Origin: Batkoa obscura
Lineage: Eukaryota > Entomophthoromycota > Entomophthoromycetes > Entomophthorales > Batkoaceae
Reading direction: 5' to 3'
Length of the DNA: 64,000 nucleotides
Assembly: GCA_030770535.1 (NCBI GenBank)
Contig: JASVEC010000017.1
Location: forward strand, 62,001 to 126,000
The notes under the pieces are model-generated. The model did no database searches. It was not told the origin of the DNA and was given only the letters and a program-made list of their open reading frames with translations. Positions 12,133-21,965 of this stretch are shown piece by piece. A program made the position numbers and the translations under genes. Numbering within the stretch: the first letter of the stretch is position 1; every line of letters starts with the position of its first letter.

Positions 12133-13374
12133 TCAGTTAAAGTTTGGAAGCCAAGGAAAATTGGTAACCCTTGGCCAGTATCCACCGTATTGAGTGCTTC
12201 TAGAAGTTGCTGGTGTAGTAGAAGCCTTTGGCTCAGTGGGGACTTCTGATTTAGTAAAATCTTTTGGGTCAGCAGCGGCTCCTGGTGCGGAAGAAATACT
12301 TGGAGTAGAGCTTACATCTGGGGCATTTGATGATCTTGGGATGGAAGAAACTCCTGAAGTAGGAATTACACTTGAAGTTGTACTTACATCTGGGGTCGTA
12401 GAAGTTTCTGGGATAGCAGAGGCCCCTGAAGTAGTAAAAAGATCTAAAGTGGTAGATCCACTTGAGGTATTAGTTGCTTCTGAAGCGGCAGTTGTAGCTG
12501 AAGTAATTGTAGTATCAGTAATTGAAGTTAGCGCTTGAGTAGTAGAAACTTCCGGGGTAATAAATTCTCCTGGAATGGTAAAAACTGCTGAGGTATTGGC
12601 TTCTACTGAAGTGGAAGTTTCTTCAGAAGTAGAAATTGCACTTTGGGTAGAAGACACTTCTGAGATAGGAGCCACTCCTGGAGTAGTAGTTGCACTTGGG
12701 GGAGTAGAAGTAAGACGAGAAGTAGGTTTTAAAATACCAGCACTGATCAAAGAAGAAATAGCTTCTTGAGCAGGCTTAGGTAATAATCGTGCAGCCCAGT
12801 AACTGTTAGCTGAATTCAATGGTAAACAAATGTAGGGACTTGGTTTATTTTCTTCAGTTGTTACATTAGATACGTTGGGCATTGTGGAGGTAGGAACTAC
12901 ACTGCTACTTTGAGTAGAGGTGAATGTTACACTTTCACTTTGAGTTGAGTTAGGTGGAGCCCTGCTACTTTGTCCAGAAGTAGATGAAATGATGTCACTT
13001 TGAGTAGTAATAGATTCTACGCTTCTACTTTGGGTGGAGATAGGTGCTACACTTTCACTTTGAGTTGAGTTAGTTGCAGTACTGTTACTTTGTCCAGAAG
13101 TAGATAAAGTGCTACTACTTTGAGTGGAGATAGGTGCTACACTGTTACTTTGAATAGAAGCAGATGCTATAGTGCTAGTTTGAGCGTTCTGTGCGATGAC
13201 ATTACTTGGTAAATTTTGGGCAACTTGATCAGTTGATAAATTTTGAATAACTTCATTGTTTGGTAAGGCACCAGCTTGATTTATATCTCCAACTTGGTTA
13301 GTTATAGCTTGATCATTCAATGATTGAGCAATAATAACATTTAATAAGACTGCTAATGGAGCGTGATATTTCAT
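12133..13374 (-). CDS. Ser/Thr-rich secreted wall-type protein (intact family member)
   Basis: A single uninterrupted frame of 413 residues. A signal peptide (MKYHAPLAVLLNVIIAQS) is followed by an Asn/Gln-rich stretch with TNQVGDINQAGALPNNEVIQ. Next are repeats of the type T-Q-S-x-S-V-(A/E)-x-I/S-T, then the family block PYICLPLNSANSYWAARLLP with KPAQEAISSLISAGIL, and about 190 residues of Ser/Thr/Pro-rich repeats. It ends in an aromatic tail, GGYWPRVTNFPWLPNFN. No GPI-attachment hydrophobic tail is seen. A secreted, heavily O-glycosylated surface protein is inferred; the conserved block is not a domain I can name. It has no introns, and a TATA box (AGTATAAATACT) lies 73-84 bp upstream. Relatives are the partial gene at 1-791 and the pseudogene at 10725-11367. 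Confidence 0.8.
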   Translation of the reverse strand: MKYHAPLAVLLNVIIAQSLNDQAITNQVGDINQAGALPNNEVIQNLSTDQVAQNLPSNVIAQNAQTSTIASASIQSNSVAPISTQSSSTLSTSGQSNSTATNSTQSESVAPISTQSRSVESITTQSDIISSTSGQSSRAPPNSTQSESVTFTSTQSSSVVPTSTMPNVSNVTTEENKPSPYICLPLNSANSYWAARLLPKPAQEAISSLISAGILKPTSRLTSTPPSATTTPGVAPISEVSSTQSAISTSEETSTSVEANTSAVFTIPGEFITPEVSTTQALTSITDTTITSATTAASEATNTSSGSTTLDLFTTSGASAIPETSTTPDVSTTSSVIPTSGVSSIPRSSNAPDVSSTPSISSAPGAAADPKDFTKSEVPTEPKASTTPATSRSTQYGGYWPRVTNFPWLPNFN

Positions 13375-13446
13375 TTTTTAAGATAAATAGTAATAAATAT
13401 AAATGAATAATTGGTAAGTTTATAATCGATAGCTTCGATATACATG

Positions 13447-13458
13447 AGTATTTATACT
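13447..13458 (-). promoter_or_regulatory. TATA box of the wall-type protein gene
   Basis: AGTATAAATACT on the minus strand, 73-84 bp before the ATG. The identical 12-mer precedes the dipeptidyl-peptidase gene at 32645-34708. Confidence 0.55.
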
Positions 13459-14311
13459 GTTTTTTTAAGCTGAATATCAACATATTTATTAAAATGCAAA
13501 ATAGTAGCATTTTGCAATTATACCATTTTTGACATTTAATGATGCAATTTTATTTAGTTTCTTGACAATATTAATGCTAAATATTTATTTTTTATTAACA
13601 TTTAGTATATTTCTAGACTTTTCTTTCATCTTTCTGTATCACTTTAATAAAGCCTCCTCATTGTGATTTGATGTATTTTTTGAAAATTACGTGTCTAAAG
13701 CCTAAAGCAATGTTTATTATAGTAAATTAAGGCATTATTTTGGCTAGAAAATAAAAAATGTTGTTCCGAGATTAAATTATCTATTTATTGTTTGATGCAG
13801 TAATAAATATATACTTTACTAGATGTTCATTTGTATTATCTCATGTTTTATGCTATACACTATACTTTATATGTCATATATCTAATATTTATTTCTTATA
13901 CTGTAGATACATATATATTGTATATTTAATGTAAATATTTTACAGTATATTATATATCAAAATAAAAAAATTAGTTTAATTAAAGATGCTTATTGTTACC
14001 ATATTAATACAGAGCTGATTAAAATATAAAGCCTATTCTGTTTTAAGGCTTTTAAAGCTTTAAAGTACGATTTCATCATATAGGTGATAAAGTATATGTA
14101 ATGAGCACAATAGTAGCTAAATGCTTTCCAAGACTTTATGCTTTTGTCAAATCTTTACATAATAAAAGAGAATAAAAAAACAAATACCGTTACATAGAGG
14201 CTTTATGAAGTGTTAGATATTCAATTAAAAATTAAGTTGATTTACAAACCATCAAATAAATACTGTTTAAAGTTGTCCATGGGATTTGAGCAGATTTTAG
14301 CTCGATAAATT

Positions 14312-14410
14312 AAGATAAAGTGTTTTTTGGCTTCATCACTTTTTCCATCTTTTAAGCGCTATTTGAGTGGAAAAATTAGTAGTAAAACTATTAAACATAG
14401 TACTTCCCCA
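14312..14410 (+). mobile_element. 100-bp MITE-like element, copy 2
   Basis: Contains GGCTTCATCACTTTTTCCAT, TTAAGCGCTATTTGAGTGG and a TTCCCCA end. The left terminal repeat is eroded. Confidence 0.65.
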
Positions 14411-14536
14411 TATTTTTAGGACTAAATTATTGCTAAAATTGAATGAAAAACACAAACCATGAAAAATTCTATTCAATAGATAGAATTTTCTATGGTCCAA
14501 AAAATTAAAGAAAGCAGAAAAAAATAGCCAAAAGAA

Positions 14537-14597
14537 CAAAAAAAATAAAAAAAATAAAAAAAATAAAAAAAATAAAAAAAATAAAAAAAATAAAAAA
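14537..14597. repeat. Tandem AAAAAAAAT (9-bp) repeat
   Basis: Six to seven A-rich units with a T every 9 bp, starting 0.13 kb from MITE copy 2. Confidence 0.8.
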
Positions 14598-15210
14598 CAA
14601 GCTAATGTTAAGTTAGAGTCGAGCTTTTATTGCTTTTTTGATTTAATCAAAGTTGGATAATGCTGCCTCTACCATCAAAGTGAAGATTTACGGACACAGG
14701 CCGGATATAGACCCACATTCCCTCCTGTGATAACATAAAAGATCACTCAACTATAAATCTTTTTACCTATTCGCTATTTAAACCTTCTTGATATTCCAGC
14801 ATGTATTATATTTTCCTGTGCACTTAAGTTTATCTAAAGTATTGAAGATATATACTTTTATCTTAATTTTTTCTATACCAACATTGTGACTAGTTTTTGA
14901 CTACCTATGCCTGGATCCTATATGCGGTCCACAAATACATTTAGTCTTTTAATATGCCTACATGTGTCTTTTCTATTATATATAGAATAACAAATAGCTA
15001 GAAGCAACAAATTTGATTTTACTAAAGCTCTCTCAACCACCAATAGAAGTGGATGGAATCTCTTGCATCATAGCCTCTATTGCTCATAATTTTCTTTATT
15101 TATTTATCAATAAGTCATCTATGAGTATTACTCTTTCAATTTTTTAGAATAGTATAATTTAAATAAACCTATTTTGTTCATTATTAAAATTAAAAACTAA
15201 AAGATAGTTT

Positions 15211-15310
15211 AAGGATGTTTTTTTTGGTTTCATTATTTTTTCCATCTTTTAAGCGCTATTTAACTGGAAAAATTGTTAGTAAAATTCTTAAACATAAAAA
15301 TACATCCCCG
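15211..15310 (+). mobile_element. 100-bp MITE-like element, copy 3
   Basis: Starts AAGGATGTTTTTTTTGG and ends AAAAATACATCCCCG, with the TTAAGCGCTATT core. GTTTAA occurs on both sides of the element. Confidence 0.75.
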
Positions 15311-15632
15311 TTTAACCCTTTGAGTACCGAACATTCCAAAAATATTCTGTTTGATTAGATGAGAATTTTTGATCTGTCTTCTGATTATTGAAGGATTGTT
15401 TTTACTTAACTAGCTAATTTGACGACCATTGCTCGCTATAATTTTATCTTGATTTAAGATTATACGCAAGCAATGCTTGTCGTAAGTTTGCTCTATAAAA
15501 ATTTTACAACCATGAGTCATCTACAGTATCCAAGTGATTAAAGAAAACAATATAAAAAAAACTCAAATATTAAAGAAAATAACAAATAATACACTTTTAT
15601 TAATTTAACAACAAAATAGAATATTATTTTAT

Positions 15633-16925
15633 TTAATAGCCTTTCTTATTGCATTTGGATTTCAACTTTGGGAACTTATTTTGGTTAACAAGGGCTGCTT
15701 CAGATATGAAATTCTTATCTGAGTTTAAAACAGAAATAAACTGAGCAAACTGTCTTTCCAACTGACGTACCATAGATACATCATAGCCTAAAGTTAACAA
15801 AAATTCTTCTCTTTGTGGAATTGGTACTCTTAACTTATACTTATCACTACGATCATAAGCGGAAGGTGCATTGATACCATTCATGACATAATTGAGATTA
15901 TATTCTCTTAAATCTTGAGTTTCGTCGCATTCAACTTCAGTATAAGCATCGATTGGTTTAATCAAAGTCATTTGGTTTGCTTTATTAAATAACTCATTAA
16001 CATCATACCCGTTTCTACGTGTCAATTTGGCACTTTGGGTCCAAGAGTAATGATCTTCTGGGTAAGAATAACATAAATTATTTTCAGTGTCCATTACATC
16101 TCTTGTCGTAATATTAAATGAGTTTAATTTAGCATCTAAATTAGGGACTGTGTCATCAAAGGCATATTCTGTATCACGTTCTCCATTGCCTCTTTTTACC
16201 CAAGTATACCATAATTTGTCAACAAATGCATGATGAGAATAAAATAAAGGATCAGAAGGGGAACCATGGCCAGAGAAATCAGCACCAATACCGTTATGTA
16301 TTAAACCATGAGGACCAGCTTCAACACGATTCCAGAAAGTTTTGAAATCTTTTGAATTTAAGATCATGCCATTGATAACATCAGGACTCAACCAAGGAGT
16401 CATTTTTTTATCGATTTGATTAAAACTACGTTTTAATAAATGTACATTGTTACCACCGTACACTTTAAAATTAGCAAAACTTCCATCATCGATTTGATTG
16501 TTATTACTTGGTACTCCATTACCACCAAATCTTCTACTTGCAAATACAGGATCGTTTTCTGGGTTTTGAGAGTAATTAGTCCAATCCCAATATGGAATTA
16601 CTACACTGGAGTCAATATTTTGTAACTCTCTTTCAAGTACAAATAGGAAAGCACGATGCCAAGAAAAAAAGGAAGCTTTCGAATGAATAGACGAATAAAT
16701 GGATTGATGTAATTGACTTAATTTATCCCACTTAGTTGGTCTGGTGCCATTATTTAATTTATAAATAGCATTGACATAGTTATCCCATTGTTTTTGAGAT
16801 AAAGTATAGATACTTGGTCTTTGATGAACTCCGTTTTCACAATTTCCTACCCTCGTAGTGGCGTAAAATTCAGATTGAGAATAAGTTATATTTACAAGTA
16901 ATAACAACAACAAATACTTCAACAT
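15633..16925 (-). CDS. Secreted tyrosinase
   Basis: An uninterrupted 430-residue frame starting with a signal peptide (MLKYLLLLLLVNITYSQS). The type 3 copper site is complete by pattern. CuA has H73, H81 and H90 within QLHQ, SIHSK and ASFFSWHRAFLFVLERE. CuB has H206 and H210 (GPHGLIHNG), then H231/H232 in DPLFYSHHAFVDKLW. PYWDWTNYSQNPENDPVFAS between them is also typical. Tyrosinases oxidise monophenols and o-diphenols to quinones, the first step of melanin formation and protein cross-linking. There is no C-terminal extension beyond about 80 residues after the catalytic core, so it belongs with the short secreted forms. It is intronless, with a TATA box 86-96 bp upstream. Confidence 0.92.
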   Translation of the reverse strand: MLKYLLLLLLVNITYSQSEFYATTRVGNCENGVHQRPSIYTLSQKQWDNYVNAIYKLNNGTRPTKWDKLSQLHQSIYSSIHSKASFFSWHRAFLFVLERELQNIDSSVVIPYWDWTNYSQNPENDPVFASRRFGGNGVPSNNNQIDDGSFANFKVYGGNNVHLLKRSFNQIDKKMTPWLSPDVINGMILNSKDFKTFWNRVEAGPHGLIHNGIGADFSGHGSPSDPLFYSHHAFVDKLWYTWVKRGNGERDTEYAFDDTVPNLDAKLNSFNITTRDVMDTENNLCYSYPEDHYSWTQSAKLTRRNGYDVNELFNKANQMTLIKPIDAYTEVECDETQDLREYNLNYVMNGINAPSAYDRSDKYKLRVPIPQREEFLLTLGYDVSMVRQLERQFAQFISVLNSDKNFISEAALVNQNKFPKLKSKCNKKGY

Positions 16926-17010
16926 GGTTCAATTAATTATTAGATAGATGAATGGATAGTATTAAATAACTTAATAACCACAATTAATTTTTAATAAGCA
17001 AAAAAATTAA

Positions 17011-17021
17011 CTTTTTTTATA
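17011..17021 (-). promoter_or_regulatory. TATA box of the tyrosinase gene
   Basis: TATAAAAAAAG on the minus strand, 86-96 bp before the ATG. Confidence 0.45.
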
Positions 17022-17460
17022 CACTTTATTTATTGTTTATATATTTTACTGTTACCCCGTTCCTTTTAAAAATCCTCCAATAAAAGTATGAATATATTAT
17101 TAGATTATTTTATATTTTAATATTCGTTTCTATATTTATTTATTTGGTTCTTAAAGTATTAAATTCAAGCTAATCTATCACATTCTTTTTTTTATTGCCC
17201 CTTAATAGTTATAAGTTACTGACAATACTGGATTTCAATAAAAATAACTCACCTCTAATTAAAATAGACAGAGATGACTTCATGACTTTAATTACCCCAG
17301 AATCTACAATTTTTATTCGCTATAAAATTTAAAAAGTGTATAAGCATTATAATCCGCTAAATTTTTGAGTGGTGTTATTTACCTTTAATTACCTAAATCT
17401 ATTTAGAGAGTGATATTTCAATTTATCAAATGATTAGCTCCTACTAAATAATAGTAATTA

Positions 17461-17517
17461 GTTTTATTATATTTATTATATTTATTATGTTTATTATATT
17501 TATTATATTTATTATAT
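17461..17517. repeat. Tandem TTTATTATA (9-bp) repeat
   Basis: About six units, one carrying a G. No coding role is evident. Confidence 0.75.
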
Positions 17518-18857
17518 TGCATATTTTATAATTTTTAATAAGCATTATTAAAATTAAGTTTACCATCCGTTTGGTCATTAAATAAATAATATGTTTAAAT
17601 ATTCTAAATTTAGTAAATAGTGAATAAACTTTGGTTGAATTCATTTTATTTTTTATTCTATTTAATTCGTTTTCATAAAGCGTTCTCTTCTTTAAATTTC
17701 ATCACCACCTTATTTCATATAACAGATTTCTTGGAACTTTTATTTTTGTTTTTAATATCTGGTCCAAAATTTTTAATATTAAATATTCCTCCCATTTTTT
17801 AATAAAAATTCATCTATTTTTAACTTTTATTGTAATTTTTACTTATTTGTTAATTTTGGCTATTAACTTAATAGCATTCTGTTTACTCTAATACCTCTGT
17901 AAATTATTAATTTATTAGTTATTTATTTTTTATATTATTTGATAACAATTTACTATTTTTATATAACCTTAGCTGACTTCTTTTAAATATAATATCGCTT
18001 AAAGGAGGTTATTTTATTATATTCTTATTTTACATCAAAATCGTAAAAATAAGATTCCTTTTAATAATATAATGTTATATTGAAAACGGAAATAGAAATT
18101 ATGGTAACTTAGTATGCATGCTCATTAACTTCAAACAAAGTTAACGAATGTGATTAAAATTATATCACTCTGTCAAAAATAGTTTTAGTATTAACTTTTT
18201 ATATAATTAAATATATGCTAAACATAACTTTCATTTTAGTTAATACTAGATACTTTTATAAATAACTCTTTTCCTTTATTTAACAACATCTATTTTTATT
18301 TATTAACTTTGATCAATGTATCATTATACCAGACTGTTTATTAATTCCTATTATTTTTACTTTTGTACTACACTTCTTGGTATCTAAAATGCGGAGTAAT
18401 ATTTGGGCCAATTAAAGCCAAGGTTCAACTTTATTGTGATTTACGAAGTGATAACTTGGTATTATACACATCCAGCATTAGTTGAAAAATAGTGACTTTA
18501 ATTAGCTTTAAAAAAAAAATAAAAAAAACTATATAGCCTTTTACCAACTAATTTTTTTGAACCTATTATTATAATCTAGTAAAACACTTGTCCTCAAAAG
18601 TTTAAAATTTTCAAAAAAATTATGTAGTTTATTAAAATTTAAACATACTGGATAAACTTTCAGATAATTATCAGGTTATTTTATACACTTTTTTTATTCC
18701 TTGATGGGAAGTATACTGCAAACCTCGTGATCAGATGATCTTACAGTAACTGTTCCTAGTCAATCTTCTTAGAATGATTATACTTTCCTCACCTATAAAA
18801 CTTTGTTAAATTTCTTTTCTTGAGTTAAAGTCATTGGTTAATATTTTGAAATATAAC

Positions 18858-19037
18858 AAAATACGAAAAATAGTCATAATTAATCTATTTAATTAATACA
18901 GCTCATACTTTGTAAAAACAATAGTGACTTATTGAATTTAAAGAAAAAGTGAATCTTTACACTTGATTAGTTACTATTTTTACAAAATATGAGCTGTATT
19001 AATTAAATAGGTTAATTATGACTATTTTTCGTATTTT
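18858..19037. mobile_element. 180-bp palindromic (foldback) element
   Basis: Two arms of about 70 bp are near-perfect inverted copies. The left arm starts AAAATACGAAAAATAGTCAT and the right arm ends ATGACTATTTTTCGTATTTT. The spacer of about 40 bp itself contains AAGTG...CACTT. There is no coding capacity. It is probably a non-autonomous DNA element; no clear target duplication was seen. Confidence 0.7.
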
Positions 19038-20381
19038 AGTATGCGTTTTTGAAAAAACTGAGTTATGAACAAAGGCAATCATGTTTTTTATGACTTTTGA
19101 TATTTATTAAATTTTAAGCGCCATAATAAATGGACAAAATATTAAATTAATTTTTTTAAACTTCATTATTAAATTTTTGATATACCTGGTTATAAATATC
19201 TGGTCATTTAAGTATAATAATATTGACTATAAGGCTTCACATCGCTTCTTTAAATACTTATACAGTCAATATTTCTACGAGCCATACACAGCTACCTCTC
19301 TTAAAGACTCCTCATCTCACACATAGTCATGGACTTTTAATTTTAATTTTATATGGGAACTTTTATTTAACTTTAGCTTCTACATACAGTTCCCATTTGC
19401 AGTTTCAGTGGTTGTATTTTGTACTGAATTTTCTATCACCTCAACTTCAAAACAACAAGAGAGCTCCTATTTAATAAAAGCGCTCTTCTTTGAATGGAAA
19501 GCTTTTGTATTGACCAATAGTAGATGTGGGCTAATTGTTGCTCCCAAGTTCAATAAAGGTTCAAGTTGTTCAAGTTGTTCAAGTTCCATTAAACCTCCCC
19601 TTGAGGCTCTCAAACTCCACTCCTTGATAGAGCTTATTTAGTTTTCCTTTTTTTTGAAATAAAATCACTGCTATCCCCTATAGTTGAAGTATTTTAAAAA
19701 ATATATGAAATTTAATATCGGAATAAATAGCAGTAATTGTAAATTTATACTTATAAATATTAGGACTAACCTGTCTAGAATAATTTTACAAAATTTATAG
19801 TATAATATAAACTGAATAAACTTAATAGTGCTATATAAAAGCAATTATAATTTTTTAGTTTCAAAAAAAACAATTATGTTAGTTAGTTATTTTAATCGTT
19901 TCAAAGGCAAAATACTTTAATTTTTCTAAAATAAAATAGAATAAAATATTTGAAATAAATTAATATAATGTTTTATTAAAAGTTATATAGTCGTAAATTA
20001 TAAGCATTAGTCTATAATTAAAACTATAGTATCATTTAAAAAATTATTTATAAAAAAGTAAAAATACTAATAATTTAATTTAAAACTAAAAAACAAAACA
20101 AAACAAAATTGAAATCGAAAATAAAACTCATTATTTATTTTATAAAACTATAAAATAAGTAATAAAAAAATAGATTTATATAGTAATGGAATTTGTTAGC
20201 TACTATAAGAATTTTATAAATAGTTTTAACGCTTTGTTATATTTAAAACTCATACAGTTGAACTATAGTATACATAAATTTCACTTTAAAATAAAATTAT
20301 TTTATATATACTTTATAATAAAGCATAACAATTGCACATTAAAACACAATCAAAATAATAAGAATAGAATTTACTCAACTT

Positions 20382-21635
20382 TTATTCCAAAGATTCCAAA
20401 ACTGGGTTCATAAATTGGGGTATTATAAACTTCAATTTAACTTTGATATCCTTCTCATTTCCACGAATTATAGCCTCCAATTCATTTTCATTTTGTTTAG
20501 GTACATGATTTAATCGAAATAATACTATTAATTGATTTTGATTTTGATACATAATTTTACCCATCGATTTTTTACTTGTTTCTGATAAAAAGATATCAAA
20601 ATTTATTAAATCCAAATGACTGTATAAAAAAAGAGTTATTGATATAAATAAAAAATTATTAAAACACTTACCTTATTTCTTGTTCCAATACCTTGATTGA
20701 AAATAATCGTTTTCTAATGACCCCTTTATGATGCGTTCGAATAGTTAATTCTTGGCCAATATAGCATCCTTTTCTAAAATGAACTCCATTTAGTAACTCT
20801 AAATTACTTTCCATGGGTAAGGAAGTCATGGGTAATATGCCAAGGTTAGTCTCTGCTATACCATTAGTCAATAATTTTAATTTGTATGATTCATAATCTT
20901 GTAATTTAATTGAATGCTTTTTTTTATATGCTTCAAAACCTAAAGTAATATATTATAGTTAATTATTTTTATTTTATTTTATTTTAATACTATACTTTTA
21001 AAAAATTACCTTTTTCTCCTTTAGGTATTATACACCTTTTGCCCATTAATTTTAGCCTTGGATCTTCATTAATAATACATTCATCACTTATTTCACTTTC
21101 TATTTTGTTTTCCTCAGATAATTGAAATAAATCAAACTCATTTGAAACTTCTTTGATATGCACTTTAGCAATTAATTTATACTTTTTTAAATGCGATAAT
21201 ATACTCTCTTTTTGTTCCATTGGATAATCCATAAAAAAAGATGGATTTGAATCATCATTATTTTTGTTTTGATAAATAAAACTATCAAACATTACTCGAC
21301 CCTGGAAAAAAATAAAGAGTCAATTAAATATTTATCTATTAAAACTGATTGAAAATCGATTTTACCTGTGGTGTTAAAAACGCATTATATTGACAGTTAG
21401 GTGTATTTTTTTCATTTAATGTCACTAAATTTGTACTCATTCCATTTAAAAATTTAATACTATCGGGACCTTGGATGCTCAATAGACCTCGACCTAAGTT
21501 GAGCGGAATTAGCTCATTCCTTTCATGCTTGGAGATATAGTTTCTGGTTATCGATGTGTTTATAGAATTACAAATGTATTTGGTTAAACGGGTTGTGGTT
21601 AGATTAGTGTTAAAATTAAGGTATTGTTTTAACAT
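20382..21635 (-). CDS. IBA57: IBA57 iron-sulfur cluster assembly factor
   Basis: Four minus-strand exons: 21635-21366, 21301-21010, 20939-20672 and 20619-20382, 355 residues. The N-terminus is Thr/Asn/Arg-rich and presequence-like. Residues from about 40 carry the folate-binding aminomethyltransferase-like fold (LGRGLLSIQGPDSIKFLNGM, then GRVMFD). The family signature KGCYIGQE lies at 244-251, followed by LTIRTHHKGVIRKRL. IBA57 works with ISCA1/ISCA2 in mitochondria to build [4Fe-4S] clusters for aconitase-type and radical-SAM enzymes. The length matches the family. The gene is head to head with the first Nup155-like gene, with a shared 330-bp upstream region. Confidence 0.92.
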
Positions 21636-21965
21636 TTCGATTTATTAGATATCCAGCTTATTGTATTTAAATTTTGTTTATTATGCTTGTTATATCAATT
21701 CAATAATAAAAGTTTGTGGTTGGATTTATTTTGTATTATTATAATCTAACTAAATATATTGTATGTTTTTTGTTAGTTGTAAAAATGGATTAATTTAATC
21801 CTATTTTTAAAGTATTAATTATTTCAATGCACTTGTCATCAAATTTTAAAAAAGATCCCATGAAATTTTAATTTGTTGCAAAAGAATTTTACAAAAATTC
21901 ATCATACAAAAAAAATTAACTCAATATTTACTAGCTGACATTATTTTTTTAAGAAGCAGATAAAA
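21636..21965. promoter_or_regulatory. Divergent promoter region, IBA57 / Nup155-like A
   Basis: 330 bp between two start codons pointing away from each other. No TATA box like that of the secreted-protein genes is evident. Confidence 0.45.

Larger units (their letters stand above)
13459..15632. other. Long spacer with two MITE copies and an A-rich repeat
   Basis: It holds MITE copies at 14312-14410 and 15211-15310 and an A8T tandem repeat at 14537-14597. A short, less AT-rich patch near 14645-14745 carries a 29-codon minus frame of unknown origin. No gene is supported. Confidence 0.55.
17022..20381. other. Long AT-rich spacer with a palindromic element and a possible gene relic
   Basis: Contains a 9-bp tandem repeat (17461-17517) and the 180-bp palindromic element (18858-19037). 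A less AT-rich stretch at about 19190-19640 begins with TATAAATA and holds overlapping frames of 83 and 77 codons plus a 9-bp GTTCAAGTT repeat (about 19558-19587). These frames match nothing I recognise; a decayed secreted-protein gene is possible. No gene is called. Confidence 0.5.

Noticed and set aside
12194-12769. Plus-strand frames opposite the wall-type protein gene
   Set aside because: By-products of the repetitive Ser/Thr codons on the minus strand.
17444-17802. Frames around the 9-bp TTTATTATA repeat
   Set aside because: Repeat-driven Ile/Asn and Phe/Leu strings with no protein character.
19080-19150. Possible extra copy of the 100-bp MITE (AAGCGCCATAATAAATGGAC)
   Set aside because: Only short AT-rich matches, no terminal repeats and no TTAGTAAAATTC core.
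20186-20413. 75-codon plus-strand frame beside IBA57
   Set aside because: Very AT-rich composition, overlaps the IBA57 3' end, no recognisable motif.
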